A stretch of 64,000 nucleotides of DNA from Halolamina rubra (lineage in GTDB: Archaea > Halobacteriota > Halobacteria > Halobacteriales > Haloferacaceae), in contig NZ_BBJN01000021.1 of assembly GCF_000739555.1 (NCBI RefSeq), positions 1 to 64,000 on the forward strand, written 5' to 3'. Positions 1-7,500 of the stretch are shown here, piece after piece (within the stretch, counting starts at the first letter, position 1; the number at the start of each line of letters is the position of its first letter). A program made the position numbers and the translations under genes. Below the pieces are notes generated by a model that saw only the letters and a list, made by a program, of their open reading frames with translations, made no database searches and was not told where the DNA came from.

Positions 1-113
1 GCTGTACATCGATCGATGCTCGACGTACGTAGCTGTACTCGATCGATGCTCAGACGTCGTAGCTGTACATCGATCGATGCTCAGACGTACGTAGCTGTAC
101 ATCGATCGATGCT
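1..113. repeat. Degenerate 32-bp tandem repeat, about 3.6 copies, probably synthetic
   Basis: Units begin at 1, 32, 62 and 94 with the shared start gctgtacatcgatcgatgct; the full unit is 32 bp (62-93). The first two copies are 31 and 30 bp and differ from the third only by single-base losses, and the fourth is cut at about 113 where ordinary GC-rich sequence resumes. The unit is built from self-complementary blocks (atcgatcgat, acgtacgt), unlike anything else in the window. There are no spacers, so it is not a CRISPR array. It looks like a concatenated designed linker at the edge of an assembled sequence rather than genomic DNA, but I cannot identify the linker. Confidence 0.75.
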
Positions 114-180
114 GCGAGCCGGCGGGAGATTGCCCAGTTAAAAGTGAGAAGGGTAAACCACCCGCAAGCGACACACTCAC

Positions 181-200
181 ACCCCTTCGTTTCGACTGGA
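181..200 (-). repeat. Solitary ORB-like motif
   Basis: The 20 bases accccttcgtttcgactgga are the reverse complement of the archaeal origin recognition box core (TCCAGT-CGAAAC-GAAGGGGT type). It lies immediately after the stop of the 41-aa gene at 203-328, about 28 kb from the origin. I infer a dispersed Orc1/Cdc6 binding site or a relic; function is unknown. Confidence 0.5.
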
Positions 201-202
201 GA

Positions 203-328
203 TCAGTCGACCAGCTCCAGCAGCAGTTCGAGCGACTCGCCCTCGCTCTGGAACAGGACGTAGAGCACACCCAGCACCACGAGCAGTACGATCGCGGCGA
301 TCAGGATCTCGACCAGTCCGATCTCCAT
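203..328 (-). CDS. Small single-pass membrane protein (41 aa)
   Basis: An ATG at 328 opens a 41-residue frame ending at TGA (203-205). Residues about 3-26 form one hydrophobic segment (EILIAAIVLLVVLGVLYVLF), followed by an acidic, leucine-rich tail (GESLELLLELVD). It follows the dolichol-kinase-like gene on the same strand by 48 bp, so it is probably the last gene of the CBS-glyS operon. I recognise no family. The hydrophobic helix next to an acidic tail is typical of haloarchaeal micro-membrane proteins; the antisense readings here are arginine-rich and implausible. Confidence 0.6.
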   Translation of the reverse strand: MEIGLVEILIAAIVLLVVLGVLYVLFQSEGESLELLLELVD

Positions 329-376
329 CGGTGTGGGATCGGTCCGCCGGCGACGCCAAAGAGCGTGGTGGCCGAC

Positions 377-991
377 TCAGCCCCCGAGAGCCACGGGGAG
401 CCCCGTTCCCGTGACGACGAGGGTGAGCGCGATCCCCAGCGCCGCCGCCGGCGGGATGGAGGCGTTGTCGTCGACGACGTAGCCCGCGACCACCGGCGTC
501 ACGCCGTCGGCCAGCGTCGCGCCCGCGGCGCCGACGGCGGCGGCCGCGAGCCCCACCGGGAGCGAGGCGATCGCGGTCGTGAACGGCGCCGCGAGCGCGA
601 AGCAGACGAGGAACATCACCGCGAGGACGCCCGCCTGCTTCGCGGTGCCGGCGTCGTTCGAGCCGAGGTAGCCCGAGACCGGGTCGCCGACGATGAGCAT
701 CAGCATCGCCGGGAGCGCGACCGCGGGGCCGAACACGAACGCCACCGCGGTCTGGGAGTAGGCGTACAGCGCGTAGCCCGCGACGTTCTCGCGCTCGTAC
801 TCGCGGGCCAGCGTGTCGAACAGCGGCCACTCGTACCCCAGCACCAGCCGGACGAACTCGAGCGCCGAGACGGCCACGGAGAGACCGACCAGCAGCAGGC
901 GGACCTGCGGCCAGTCGACCATCCCGAGCAGGTACAGCGCCGGGATGCCGATCCCCGAGGCGTGCACGCCGCGGCGCCCGAGTTCGCTCAT
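377..991 (-). CDS. Dolichol kinase-like polytopic membrane protein
   Basis: A 204-residue protein with about six hydrophobic segments and a conserved-looking loop IVGDPVSGYLGSNDAGTAKQ near residues 100-119, which resembles the CTP-binding region of the SEC59/dolichol kinase and phosphatidate cytidylyltransferase-like superfamily. In archaea such proteins are thought to phosphorylate polyprenols for lipid-linked glycan assembly; that is family knowledge and the substrate here is inference. Its ATG overlaps the stop of glyS (ATGA at 988-991), indicating translational coupling in the operon. It could also belong to a related CTP-dependent membrane kinase family. Confidence 0.65.
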   Translation of the reverse strand: MSELGRRGVHASGIGIPALYLLGMVDWPQVRLLLVGLSVAVSALEFVRLVLGYEWPLFDTLAREYERENVAGYALYAYSQTAVAFVFGPAVALPAMLMLIVGDPVSGYLGSNDAGTAKQAGVLAVMFLVCFALAAPFTTAIASLPVGLAAAAVGAAGATLADGVTPVVAGYVVDDNASIPPAAALGIALTLVVTGTGLPVALGG

Positions 992-2787
992 CCGTCGACG
1001 GGTTCGACGGTCTCGTACTGGGCCAGTACGCTCTCGAAGTCGGTCTCGCCCGCGTGGAGCGCCTCGAGCTGGCCCACGAGTTCGTCAGTCGGGATGCGGG
1101 CCTGTGCGCCCGTGTCGCGGTCCCGGAGCGTCACGGTCTCGGGGTCGTCCTCGAGGCCGTCGCGGTCGACGGTGACACAGAACGGCGTGCCGACCTCGTC
1201 CTGCCGACGGTAGCGCCGGCCGATCGAGCCGGAGTCGTCCCGGGTGGCGTCGAACCCCGCCGCCCGGAGCGTCGAGACGACCTCGCTGGCGGTGTCCAGC
1301 AGCGGCTCGTGGTTGCTCACGAGCGGGAACACCGCCACGTCCGTCGGCGCCATCTCGGGGGCGAACGAGAGGTAGTCCCGCGGTTCGCCGCCGAGATCGT
1401 CGCGCTGGAGCCCGTGGTCGATCAGCGTGTACACCGTCCGGTCGACGCCGAAGGAGGGCTCGATCACGTGCGGGACGATGTGCTCGCCCGCCTCGGTCTC
1501 CTCGGCGATCTCGAAGTTGGCGACCTCGGTGTCGACGGTGTACGTCTCGCCGTCGACCTCGACGGTCACCTCCGCGGCCTCGAACGCGTCGGGATCGCGT
1601 TCGGCGAGCTCCTCGAGCGCCGCGGCGACCGCGCCGGCGTCGCCGCCGAACTCGGGGCCGAGCGTCGCCATGTCGGGGTCGACGCTCGGGCGCTCGACCG
1701 TCTTGGGCTCGTCGTACTGCTTGAACACGGTGAAGTTCTCGCCGCTGCCCTCGGCGTGTTTCGAGAGGTCGTAGTCGCTCCGGGTCGAGAAGCCGGCGAT
1801 CTCGATCCAGTCGCCGCCGGCGCTCTCGATCTTGGCCTCGGCGTCCCAGCAGTCGGCGGCGTAGTGGGCGCGCTCGCCCGGGAGGTGCTGGCGGAAGCGG
1901 AGCTGCTCGGTGTCGACGCCGATGCGCTCGTACCACTCCTGGGCGACGCCGAGGTAGTACGCGATCCAGTCCGAGGCGACGACGCCCTCGTCGACGGCCT
2001 CGCGGACGGTCAGCTCCTGGTACCCCTCCTCGGCGGGCGCGTCGGCCTGCTGCTCGGGCGCGGCGTAGAGCCGGAGCTCCACGTCCGCGACTTTCTCGAG
2101 GTCGGGCTCGTCGGTCTCGGGGTCGATGAACGTCTCCAGTTCGGCCTGGGTGAGTTCGCGCACCCGGATCAGGCCCCGGCGTGGCGAGATCTCGTTGCGG
2201 TACGCCGGGCCGATCTGGGTGACGCCGAACGGGAGCTTCCCGCGGGCGTACTCCTTCAGCCGCGGGAACTCGACGAAGATGCCCTGAGCGGTCTCGGGCC
2301 GGAGGTAGCCGGGCTGGCCCGAGCCGGGGCCGATGCTCGTCTCGAACATGAGGTTGAACTCCTCGACGTCCTGGCCGCCGAGGGCGGCGCCGCAGGACGG
2401 GCAGACGAGGTCGTGTTCGGCGATGAGGTCGGCGACGGCCTCGGGCTCCAGCGCCTCGGCGTCCTCGAGGTCGGTCGCGCCCTCGACGAGGTGGTCCGCG
2501 CGGTGGGACTCGCCGCACTCGGGGCACTCGACCAGCATGTCGTCGAACGTGTCGAGGTGGCCCGACGCCTCGAAGACGGGCTCGGGCATGATCGTCGGCG
2601 CCGCGATCTCCTCGTTGTCCTCCTTGAGCGCGAACCGGTCGCGCCAGGCGGCCTCGACGTTGCGCTTCAGCGCCGCGCCCTCCGGGCCGAACGTGTAGAA
2701 GCCTGCGGCGCCGCCGTACGCCTCGGCGGCCGCGAAGAAGAAGCCGCGGCGCTTCGCGAGCTCGGTGACGTCGGCGTCCTCGCTCAT
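988..2787 (-). CDS. glyS: Glycyl-tRNA synthetase, archaeal/eukaryotic alpha2 type
   Basis: A 599-residue class II aminoacyl-tRNA synthetase that charges tRNA-Gly with glycine. Visible features are the N-terminal KRRGFFF...YTFGPEG segment, a zinc-binding pair CPEC (88-91) and CPSC (129-132), the glycine-enzyme signature YLRPETAQGIF (about 161-171), class II motif 2 in the RNEISPRRGLIRVRE segment, motif 3 FGVDRT, and a C-terminal anticodon-binding domain. Start ATG 2787 is chosen because it begins the conserved N-terminus and overlaps the stop of the upstream CBS gene by one base. The longer in-frame extension runs antisense-free through CBS coding sequence and is not real. Length fits the family. 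Confidence 0.95.
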   Translation of the reverse strand: MSEDADVTELAKRRGFFFAAAEAYGGAAGFYTFGPEGAALKRNVEAAWRDRFALKEDNEEIAAPTIMPEPVFEASGHLDTFDDMLVECPECGESHRADHLVEGATDLEDAEALEPEAVADLIAEHDLVCPSCGAALGGQDVEEFNLMFETSIGPGSGQPGYLRPETAQGIFVEFPRLKEYARGKLPFGVTQIGPAYRNEISPRRGLIRVRELTQAELETFIDPETDEPDLEKVADVELRLYAAPEQQADAPAEEGYQELTVREAVDEGVVASDWIAYYLGVAQEWYERIGVDTEQLRFRQHLPGERAHYAADCWDAEAKIESAGGDWIEIAGFSTRSDYDLSKHAEGSGENFTVFKQYDEPKTVERPSVDPDMATLGPEFGGDAGAVAAALEELAERDPDAFEAAEVTVEVDGETYTVDTEVANFEIAEETEAGEHIVPHVIEPSFGVDRTVYTLIDHGLQRDDLGGEPRDYLSFAPEMAPTDVAVFPLVSNHEPLLDTASEVVSTLRAAGFDATRDDSGSIGRRYRRQDEVGTPFCVTVDRDGLEDDPETVTLRDRDTGAQARIPTDELVGQLEALHAGETDFESVLAQYETVEPVDG

Positions 2788-3644
2788 CAGACGGCCTCCA
2801 GCAGGTGGACGTCCCGGAGCACGCCCGCGAGCTCGCCGCCGCTGACGACCGGGATCTGCTCGATGTCGTTGGTGATCATCAGCTGTGCGGCCTCGACGGC
2901 GGACTTGCGCTTCGAGACGGTCACCACGTCCGCGGTCATGAACTCGGAGACGGGCTCGGCCGGGATCTCGACGTTCCGCGTCGGCACGTAGCGGTTGCCG
3001 ACCGACTTGATGCTCTCCCACTTCCAGTGCTCGTCGTCGCCGGCCATGGAGGCGCCGGCGTCCTCCTCGCCCTCGACGACCTCGGCGACGGCGACGATGT
3101 CGGGCTCGGTGAGCACGCCGGCCATCTCGGCGTCGTCGTCCAGCGCGACCGTGTAGGGCACGTCCGCGAGGCCGATCTCCCGCTCGGCGACCGGGAGCGG
3201 CGTCCCGGTGTAGGTGGTGTTGACGCTGCCGTTACAGAGCTCGCCCACCTCGGCGTCGGTGGCGACCTCCTCGCGGGCCAGCGCGCGGATCACGTCGGTG
3301 ATGGTGACGATCCCGACGAGCGTGCCGCCGTCGTCGGCCTCGACGACCGGCACGCGGCGCGTGCCCGCCTCGAGCATCAGTGCCGCGAGCTCGTGGAGCG
3401 TGGCGTCGGCGGTCGTCGTCGGCACCTCCCGCATCAGGAGCGCGAGGTCGTCCTCGTCGGGGTGTTCGATCAGGTCGTCGCGGGAGACTAGCCCGCGGTA
3501 GCGCTCGCCCGCCTCGGTCGATCGCACGACGGGGACCGAGGAGAACTCCCGCTCCTGCAGGTACTCGAGGGCGTCGTCGCGCGAGCCCGGCAGCGAGACT
3601 GTCACGAGGTCGGACTCGGGCGTCATGGCGTCGGCTACCTTCAT
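2787..3644 (-). CDS. CBS-domain protein (four CBS motifs)
   Basis: A 285-residue soluble protein made of tandem CBS motifs, seen at KVADAMT (1-60), EVPTTTADATLHEL...GIVTITDVI (about 75-140), a divergent third copy with AGVLTEPD, and SEFMTADVVTV...AGVLRDVHLL at the end. CBS pairs bind adenine nucleotides or SAM and usually act as energy or metabolite sensors on a partner. ATG 3644 is preferred over upstream in-frame codons because MKVADAMTP is the usual start of a CBS repeat. It is the first gene of a tightly overlapping operon with glyS, so a regulatory link to translation or glycine supply is plausible but unproved. Confidence 0.85.
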   Translation of the reverse strand: MKVADAMTPESDLVTVSLPGSRDDALEYLQEREFSSVPVVRSTEAGERYRGLVSRDDLIEHPDEDDLALLMREVPTTTADATLHELAALMLEAGTRRVPVVEADDGGTLVGIVTITDVIRALAREEVATDAEVGELCNGSVNTTYTGTPLPVAEREIGLADVPYTVALDDDAEMAGVLTEPDIVAVAEVVEGEEDAGASMAGDDEHWKWESIKSVGNRYVPTRNVEIPAEPVSEFMTADVVTVSKRKSAVEAAQLMITNDIEQIPVVSGGELAGVLRDVHLLEAV

Positions 3645-3676
3645 GGGGTCGTGTTCTCTTGGGCCCCTCTTGTACT

Positions 3677-3724
3677 CTGCGAAGGTGTGCGCGGGACTGG
3701 CAACCGCAAACTGCGAAGGTGTGC
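3677..3724 (-). promoter_or_regulatory. 14-bp direct repeat upstream of the CBS-glyS operon
   Basis: The sequence ctgcgaaggtgtgc occurs at 3677-3690 and again at 3711-3724, a centre spacing of 34 bp (about three helical turns). The proximal copy sits roughly 33 bp before the operon start codon, just upstream of the A/T-containing stretch that could be its TATA region. The arrangement resembles a tandem operator for a transcription factor; the regulator is unknown. Confidence 0.4.
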
Positions 3725-3843
3725 ACGGGCCCAGCACTCGGGGCGCGGACGAACACTGGTGACGAGATTCCGTATGCCCGTACCCGAAGGCGTAGGGGGA
3801 GCCGTCGACGGACCATGAGAACCATAGTCAATGTTTCGACGGG

Positions 3844-3849
3844 TTTATG
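3844..3849 (+). promoter_or_regulatory. TATA-like box for the 47-aa gene
   Basis: The hexamer tttatg lies exactly 30 nt before the A of the ATG at 3874. The identical hexamer at the identical distance precedes upp (21463) and hisI (50446), which supports leaderless transcription and fixes these three start codons. Confidence 0.6.
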
Positions 3850-3873
3850 CCTCTGTGCGTGGGACGGTGTAGC

Positions 3874-4017
3874 ATGGCACCGGGCACGGTTCACGGCGGT
3901 GACGACGTGATGGGCTCGCTGGACGACGCCGAGTTCGTTATCGCGGATCTCGGCCGGGAGGAGGCCTGGATCTCGGTAGCGGAGGCCGACGCCCCAGTCG
4001 TCGCCGAGTGGGCGTAG
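3874..4017 (+). CDS. Small acidic haloarchaeal protein (47 aa)
   Basis: A 47-residue acidic protein ending at TAG 4015-4017, containing LDDAEFVIADLGREEAWISV and finishing with EW. The pattern AD-x3-EEAWISV resembles a small uncharacterised haloarchaeal family; I believe it is of the DUF7556 kind but cannot confirm it. ATG 3874 is chosen because a TATA-like box lies 30 nt upstream; an internal ATG at 3910 is the alternative start. No catalytic or metal-binding residues are apparent. Confidence 0.6.
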   Translation: MAPGTVHGGDDVMGSLDDAEFVIADLGREEAWISVAEADAPVVAEWA

Positions 4018-4132
4018 CGCCCGCTCACGCACCGCTTTTTCTGCCCGACACGGTTCGCCGACGCCAGCGACGCCGCCGAGCGACCGCGGCGGGAGTGAAG
4101 GTTTTTGTCCTCGTCGCCGCTTGTACTCGCGT

Positions 4133-4552
4133 ATGGACTACCGCGAACTCTCGCCCGACCGCGAGTTCCTCGCCCGGCTCGAGACCGGCGCCGACTGGCG
4201 CGAGGAGATCGAGTCGCTGGCGGTCGAGGAGGACGTCGACGCCGCCTGGTTCAACGCGATGGGCGCGGTGCAGGACGCCGTGGTCTGGTTCTACGACCAG
4301 CAGGAGGGGGAGTACGAGTCCGTGGAGTTCGAGGAGCCCCTGGAGGTCGCGGCCTGCATGGGCAACGTCTCGATCCTCGACGGGGAGCGGTTCGCACACA
4401 CCCACGCCGTGCTCTCGCGGCCGAGCGGGCAGGCCCTCGCCGGCCACCTCGACGCCGCCACGGTGTTCGCCGGCGAGGTGTACATGCGGACGTTCGAGGA
4501 GCCGCTGGAGCGGGAGCACGACGAGGAGACCGACCTGGACCTCTGGCTGTGA
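4133..4552 (+). CDS. PPC/DUF296 domain protein
   Basis: A 139-residue single-domain protein of the PPC (plant and prokaryote conserved, DUF296) family, as seen in the sequence MDYRELSPDREFLARLETGADW, the WFNAMGAVQDAVVWFYD core, the GNVSILDGERFAHTHAVLS strand-turn with paired histidines, and the GEVYMRTFEEPL end. Family members form trimers; some bind DNA, others are of unknown role. The start is set at ATG 4133 because a T-rich box (4102-4107) lies about 31 nt upstream. It is followed after 25 bp by the PolD large subunit on the same strand. Confidence 0.85.
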   Translation: MDYRELSPDREFLARLETGADWREEIESLAVEEDVDAAWFNAMGAVQDAVVWFYDQQEGEYESVEFEEPLEVAACMGNVSILDGERFAHTHAVLSRPSGQALAGHLDAATVFAGEVYMRTFEEPLEREHDEETDLDLWL

Positions 4553-4577
4553 GCCGGAACGGGCGGGGTGAACGGCG

Positions 4578-7500
4578 GTGAGAGACGACGACGAGCGCTA
4601 CTTCGAGCGTATCGAGGACCAGCTCGACGACGCGTTCGACCGCGCCGAGGCCGCCCGCGAGCAGGGGCGGGACCCCCAGCCAGAGATCGAGATCCCGGTC
4701 GCGAAGGACATGGCCGACCGCGTCGAGAACATCCTCGGCATCCCGGGCGTCGCCGAGCGCGTCCGGGAGCTCGAGGGAGAGATGAGCCGCGAGGAGGCCG
4801 CCCTCGAGCTCGTGGAGGACTTCGTCGACGGCAACGTCGGCGACTACGACTCCCGCGAGGGGAAGATCGAGGGCGCCGTCCGGACCGCGGTCGCGCTGCT
4901 CACGGAGGGTGTCGTCGCCGCGCCGATCGAGGGGATCGACCGCGCGGAGCTGCTCCAGAACGACGACGGGACGGAGTTCGTCAACGTCTACTACGCCGGC
5001 CCGATCCGTTCGGCGGGCGGGACCGCACAGGCCCTGTCGGTGCTCGTCGCCGACTACGCCCGCTCGCTGCTGGGGATCGAGGAGTTCCACGCCCGCGACG
5101 ACGAGGTCGAGCGCTACGCCGAGGAGATCGCGCTGTACGAGAAGGAGACCGGGCTCCAGTACACGCCGAAGGACAAGGAGACGAAGTTCATCGCCGAGCA
5201 CATGCCGATCATGCTGGACGGCGAGGCCACCGGCGACGAGGAGGTCTCGGGGTTCCGTGACCTCGAGCGCGTCGACACCAACTCCGCCCGCGGGGGGATG
5301 TGTCTCGTCATGGCCGAGGGGATCGCGCTGAAGGCGCCGAAGATCCAGCGCTACACGCGCCAGCTCGACGAGGTCGACTGGCCGTGGCTGCAGGACCTCA
5401 TCGACGGCACCTACTACGACGGCGCCGCCGCCGACGGGAGCGACGAGGGCGACGAGGCGGCGGCCACCGACGACGGCGACGCGGAGGCGGACGCCGACGA
5501 ACCGGCCGAGCCCGAGGGGCCGGTCCGGGCCGAGCCCGCGACCAAGTACCTCCGGGACCTGATCGCCGGCCGGCCGGTGTTCGGCCACCCCTCCGAATCA
5601 GGCGGCTTCCGCCTGCGCTACGGCCGCTCGCGCAACCACGGGTTCGCGACCGCGGGCGTCCACCCGGCGACGATGCATCTCGTCGACGACTTCCTCGCGA
5701 CGGGGACCCAGATCAAGACCGAGCGCCCCGGGAAGGCCGCCGGCGTCGTCCCGGTCGACTCGATCGAGGGGCCGACGGTGAAGCTCGCCAACGGCGACGT
5801 ACGTCGAATCGACGACCCGCAGGAGGCGCTCGAGGTCAGGAACGGCGTCGACGAGATCCTCGACCTCGGCGAGTACCTCGTCAACTACGGCGAGTTCGTC
5901 GAGAACAACCACCCGCTCGTGCCGGCGTCGTACAGCGTCGAGTGGTGGGAACAGGAGTTCGACGACGCCGGCGCCGACGTGCAGGCGCTCCGGGACGACC
6001 CCCACGTCGACCTCGACGACCCCGACCCCCGGACCGCGCTCGACTGGGCCGACCGGTACGACTGCCCGATCCACCCGGAGTACACCTACCTCTGGCACGA
6101 CGTGACCGTCGCCGAGTACGACGCGCTGGCGGCGGCCGCCGCCGCCGGGGAGATCGACGACGACGGCCTGCTGATCGACCGGAGCGACGACGCCCAGCGC
6201 GCGCTCGAACGCCTGCTCGTCGAGCACACCGCGACCGAGGAGACGCTCCGGGTGCCCGAGTACCGCCCGCTGCTGCGCTCGCTGGGCGTGACGACGGAAC
6301 TCGAGCGCGAGTGGGAGCCCGCGGACCTGAGCGAGCGGGCGCGAACGTGGGGCGCCGACGACGCCGACGCGGCCGACGATTCCGCCGTCCCCGACGGCGG
6401 GATGGCGGTACGGGACGACGGCGACGGGACTGCCGTCGACGACCCGCCGGACGCCGACGCGGTCCCGCTCCCCGGAGCGAACGCGATCGAGGCGGTGAAC
6501 GAGGTCGCGTCGTTCGCGGTCCGGGAGCGTGCGCCCACGCGGATCGGCAACCGGATGGGCCGGCCCGAGAAGTCCGAGAGCCGCGACCTCTCGCCGGCGG
6601 TCCACACGATGTTCCCCATCGGCGAGGCCGGCGGCAGCCAGCGCGACGTGGCCAAGGCCGCGAAGGACCGCACCGACCGCGGCCGCGGGAAGATCGAGGT
6701 CAGCCTCGGCGAGCGCGAGTGCCCGGACTGCGGCGAGCACACCTACGAGAACCGCTGTCCGGCGTGTGGGAGCCACACCGAACCGTACTACGAGTGCGAC
6801 GACTGCGGGATCGAGGTCGAGCCCGACGAGTCCGGGCGTGTCGTCTGCCCGCGCTGCGACTGGGAGGTCGAGAGCCCCGAGGAGCGCGTGATCGACCTCA
6901 ACGCGGTGTACCACGACGCGCTCGACGCCGTCGGCGAGCGCGAGGGGAGCTTCTCGATCCTGAAGGGCGTCCAGGGGCTGATGTCCGCCAACGAGACCCC
7001 CGAGCCGATGGAGAAGGGGGTCCTCCGGGCGAAACACGACGTGTCGTCGTTCAAGGACGGCACCGTGCGCTACGACATGACCGACCTGCCGGTCACCTCG
7101 GTCCGGCCCGAGGAGCTGGACACCACCGCCGCGGAGTTCCGTCGGCTCGGCTACGAGACCGACGTCGACGGCGAGCCGCTGCGACACGACGACCAGCTGG
7201 TCGAGCTGAAGGTGCAGGACATCGTGCTCCCCGACGGCGCCGCCGAGCACATGATGCGGACGGCGGACTTCGTCGACGACCTGCTGGAGGAGTTCTACGG
7301 GCTGGAACCGTTCTACGAGGTCGAGGAGCGCGAGGACCTCGTCGGCGAACTCGTGTTCGGGATGGCGCCGCACACCTCCGCCGCGGTGGTCGGTCGGGTG
7401 GTGGGGTTCACGAGCGCTGCCGTCGGGTACGCGCACCCGTACTTCCACGCAGCGAAGCGTCGGAACTGCTTCCACCCCGAGACGAAGGTGTGGTTCCGCG

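Noticed and set aside
1-113. Possible CRISPR array
   Set aside because: Units abut directly without unique spacers and differ by single deletions, so it is a simple tandem repeat.
1054-2991. A 645-aa frame on the plus strand opposite glyS
   Set aside because: It is an antisense frame kept open by high GC. It shows no domain pattern, while the minus strand carries all glyS motifs. The many similar long antisense frames across the window were dismissed for the same reason.
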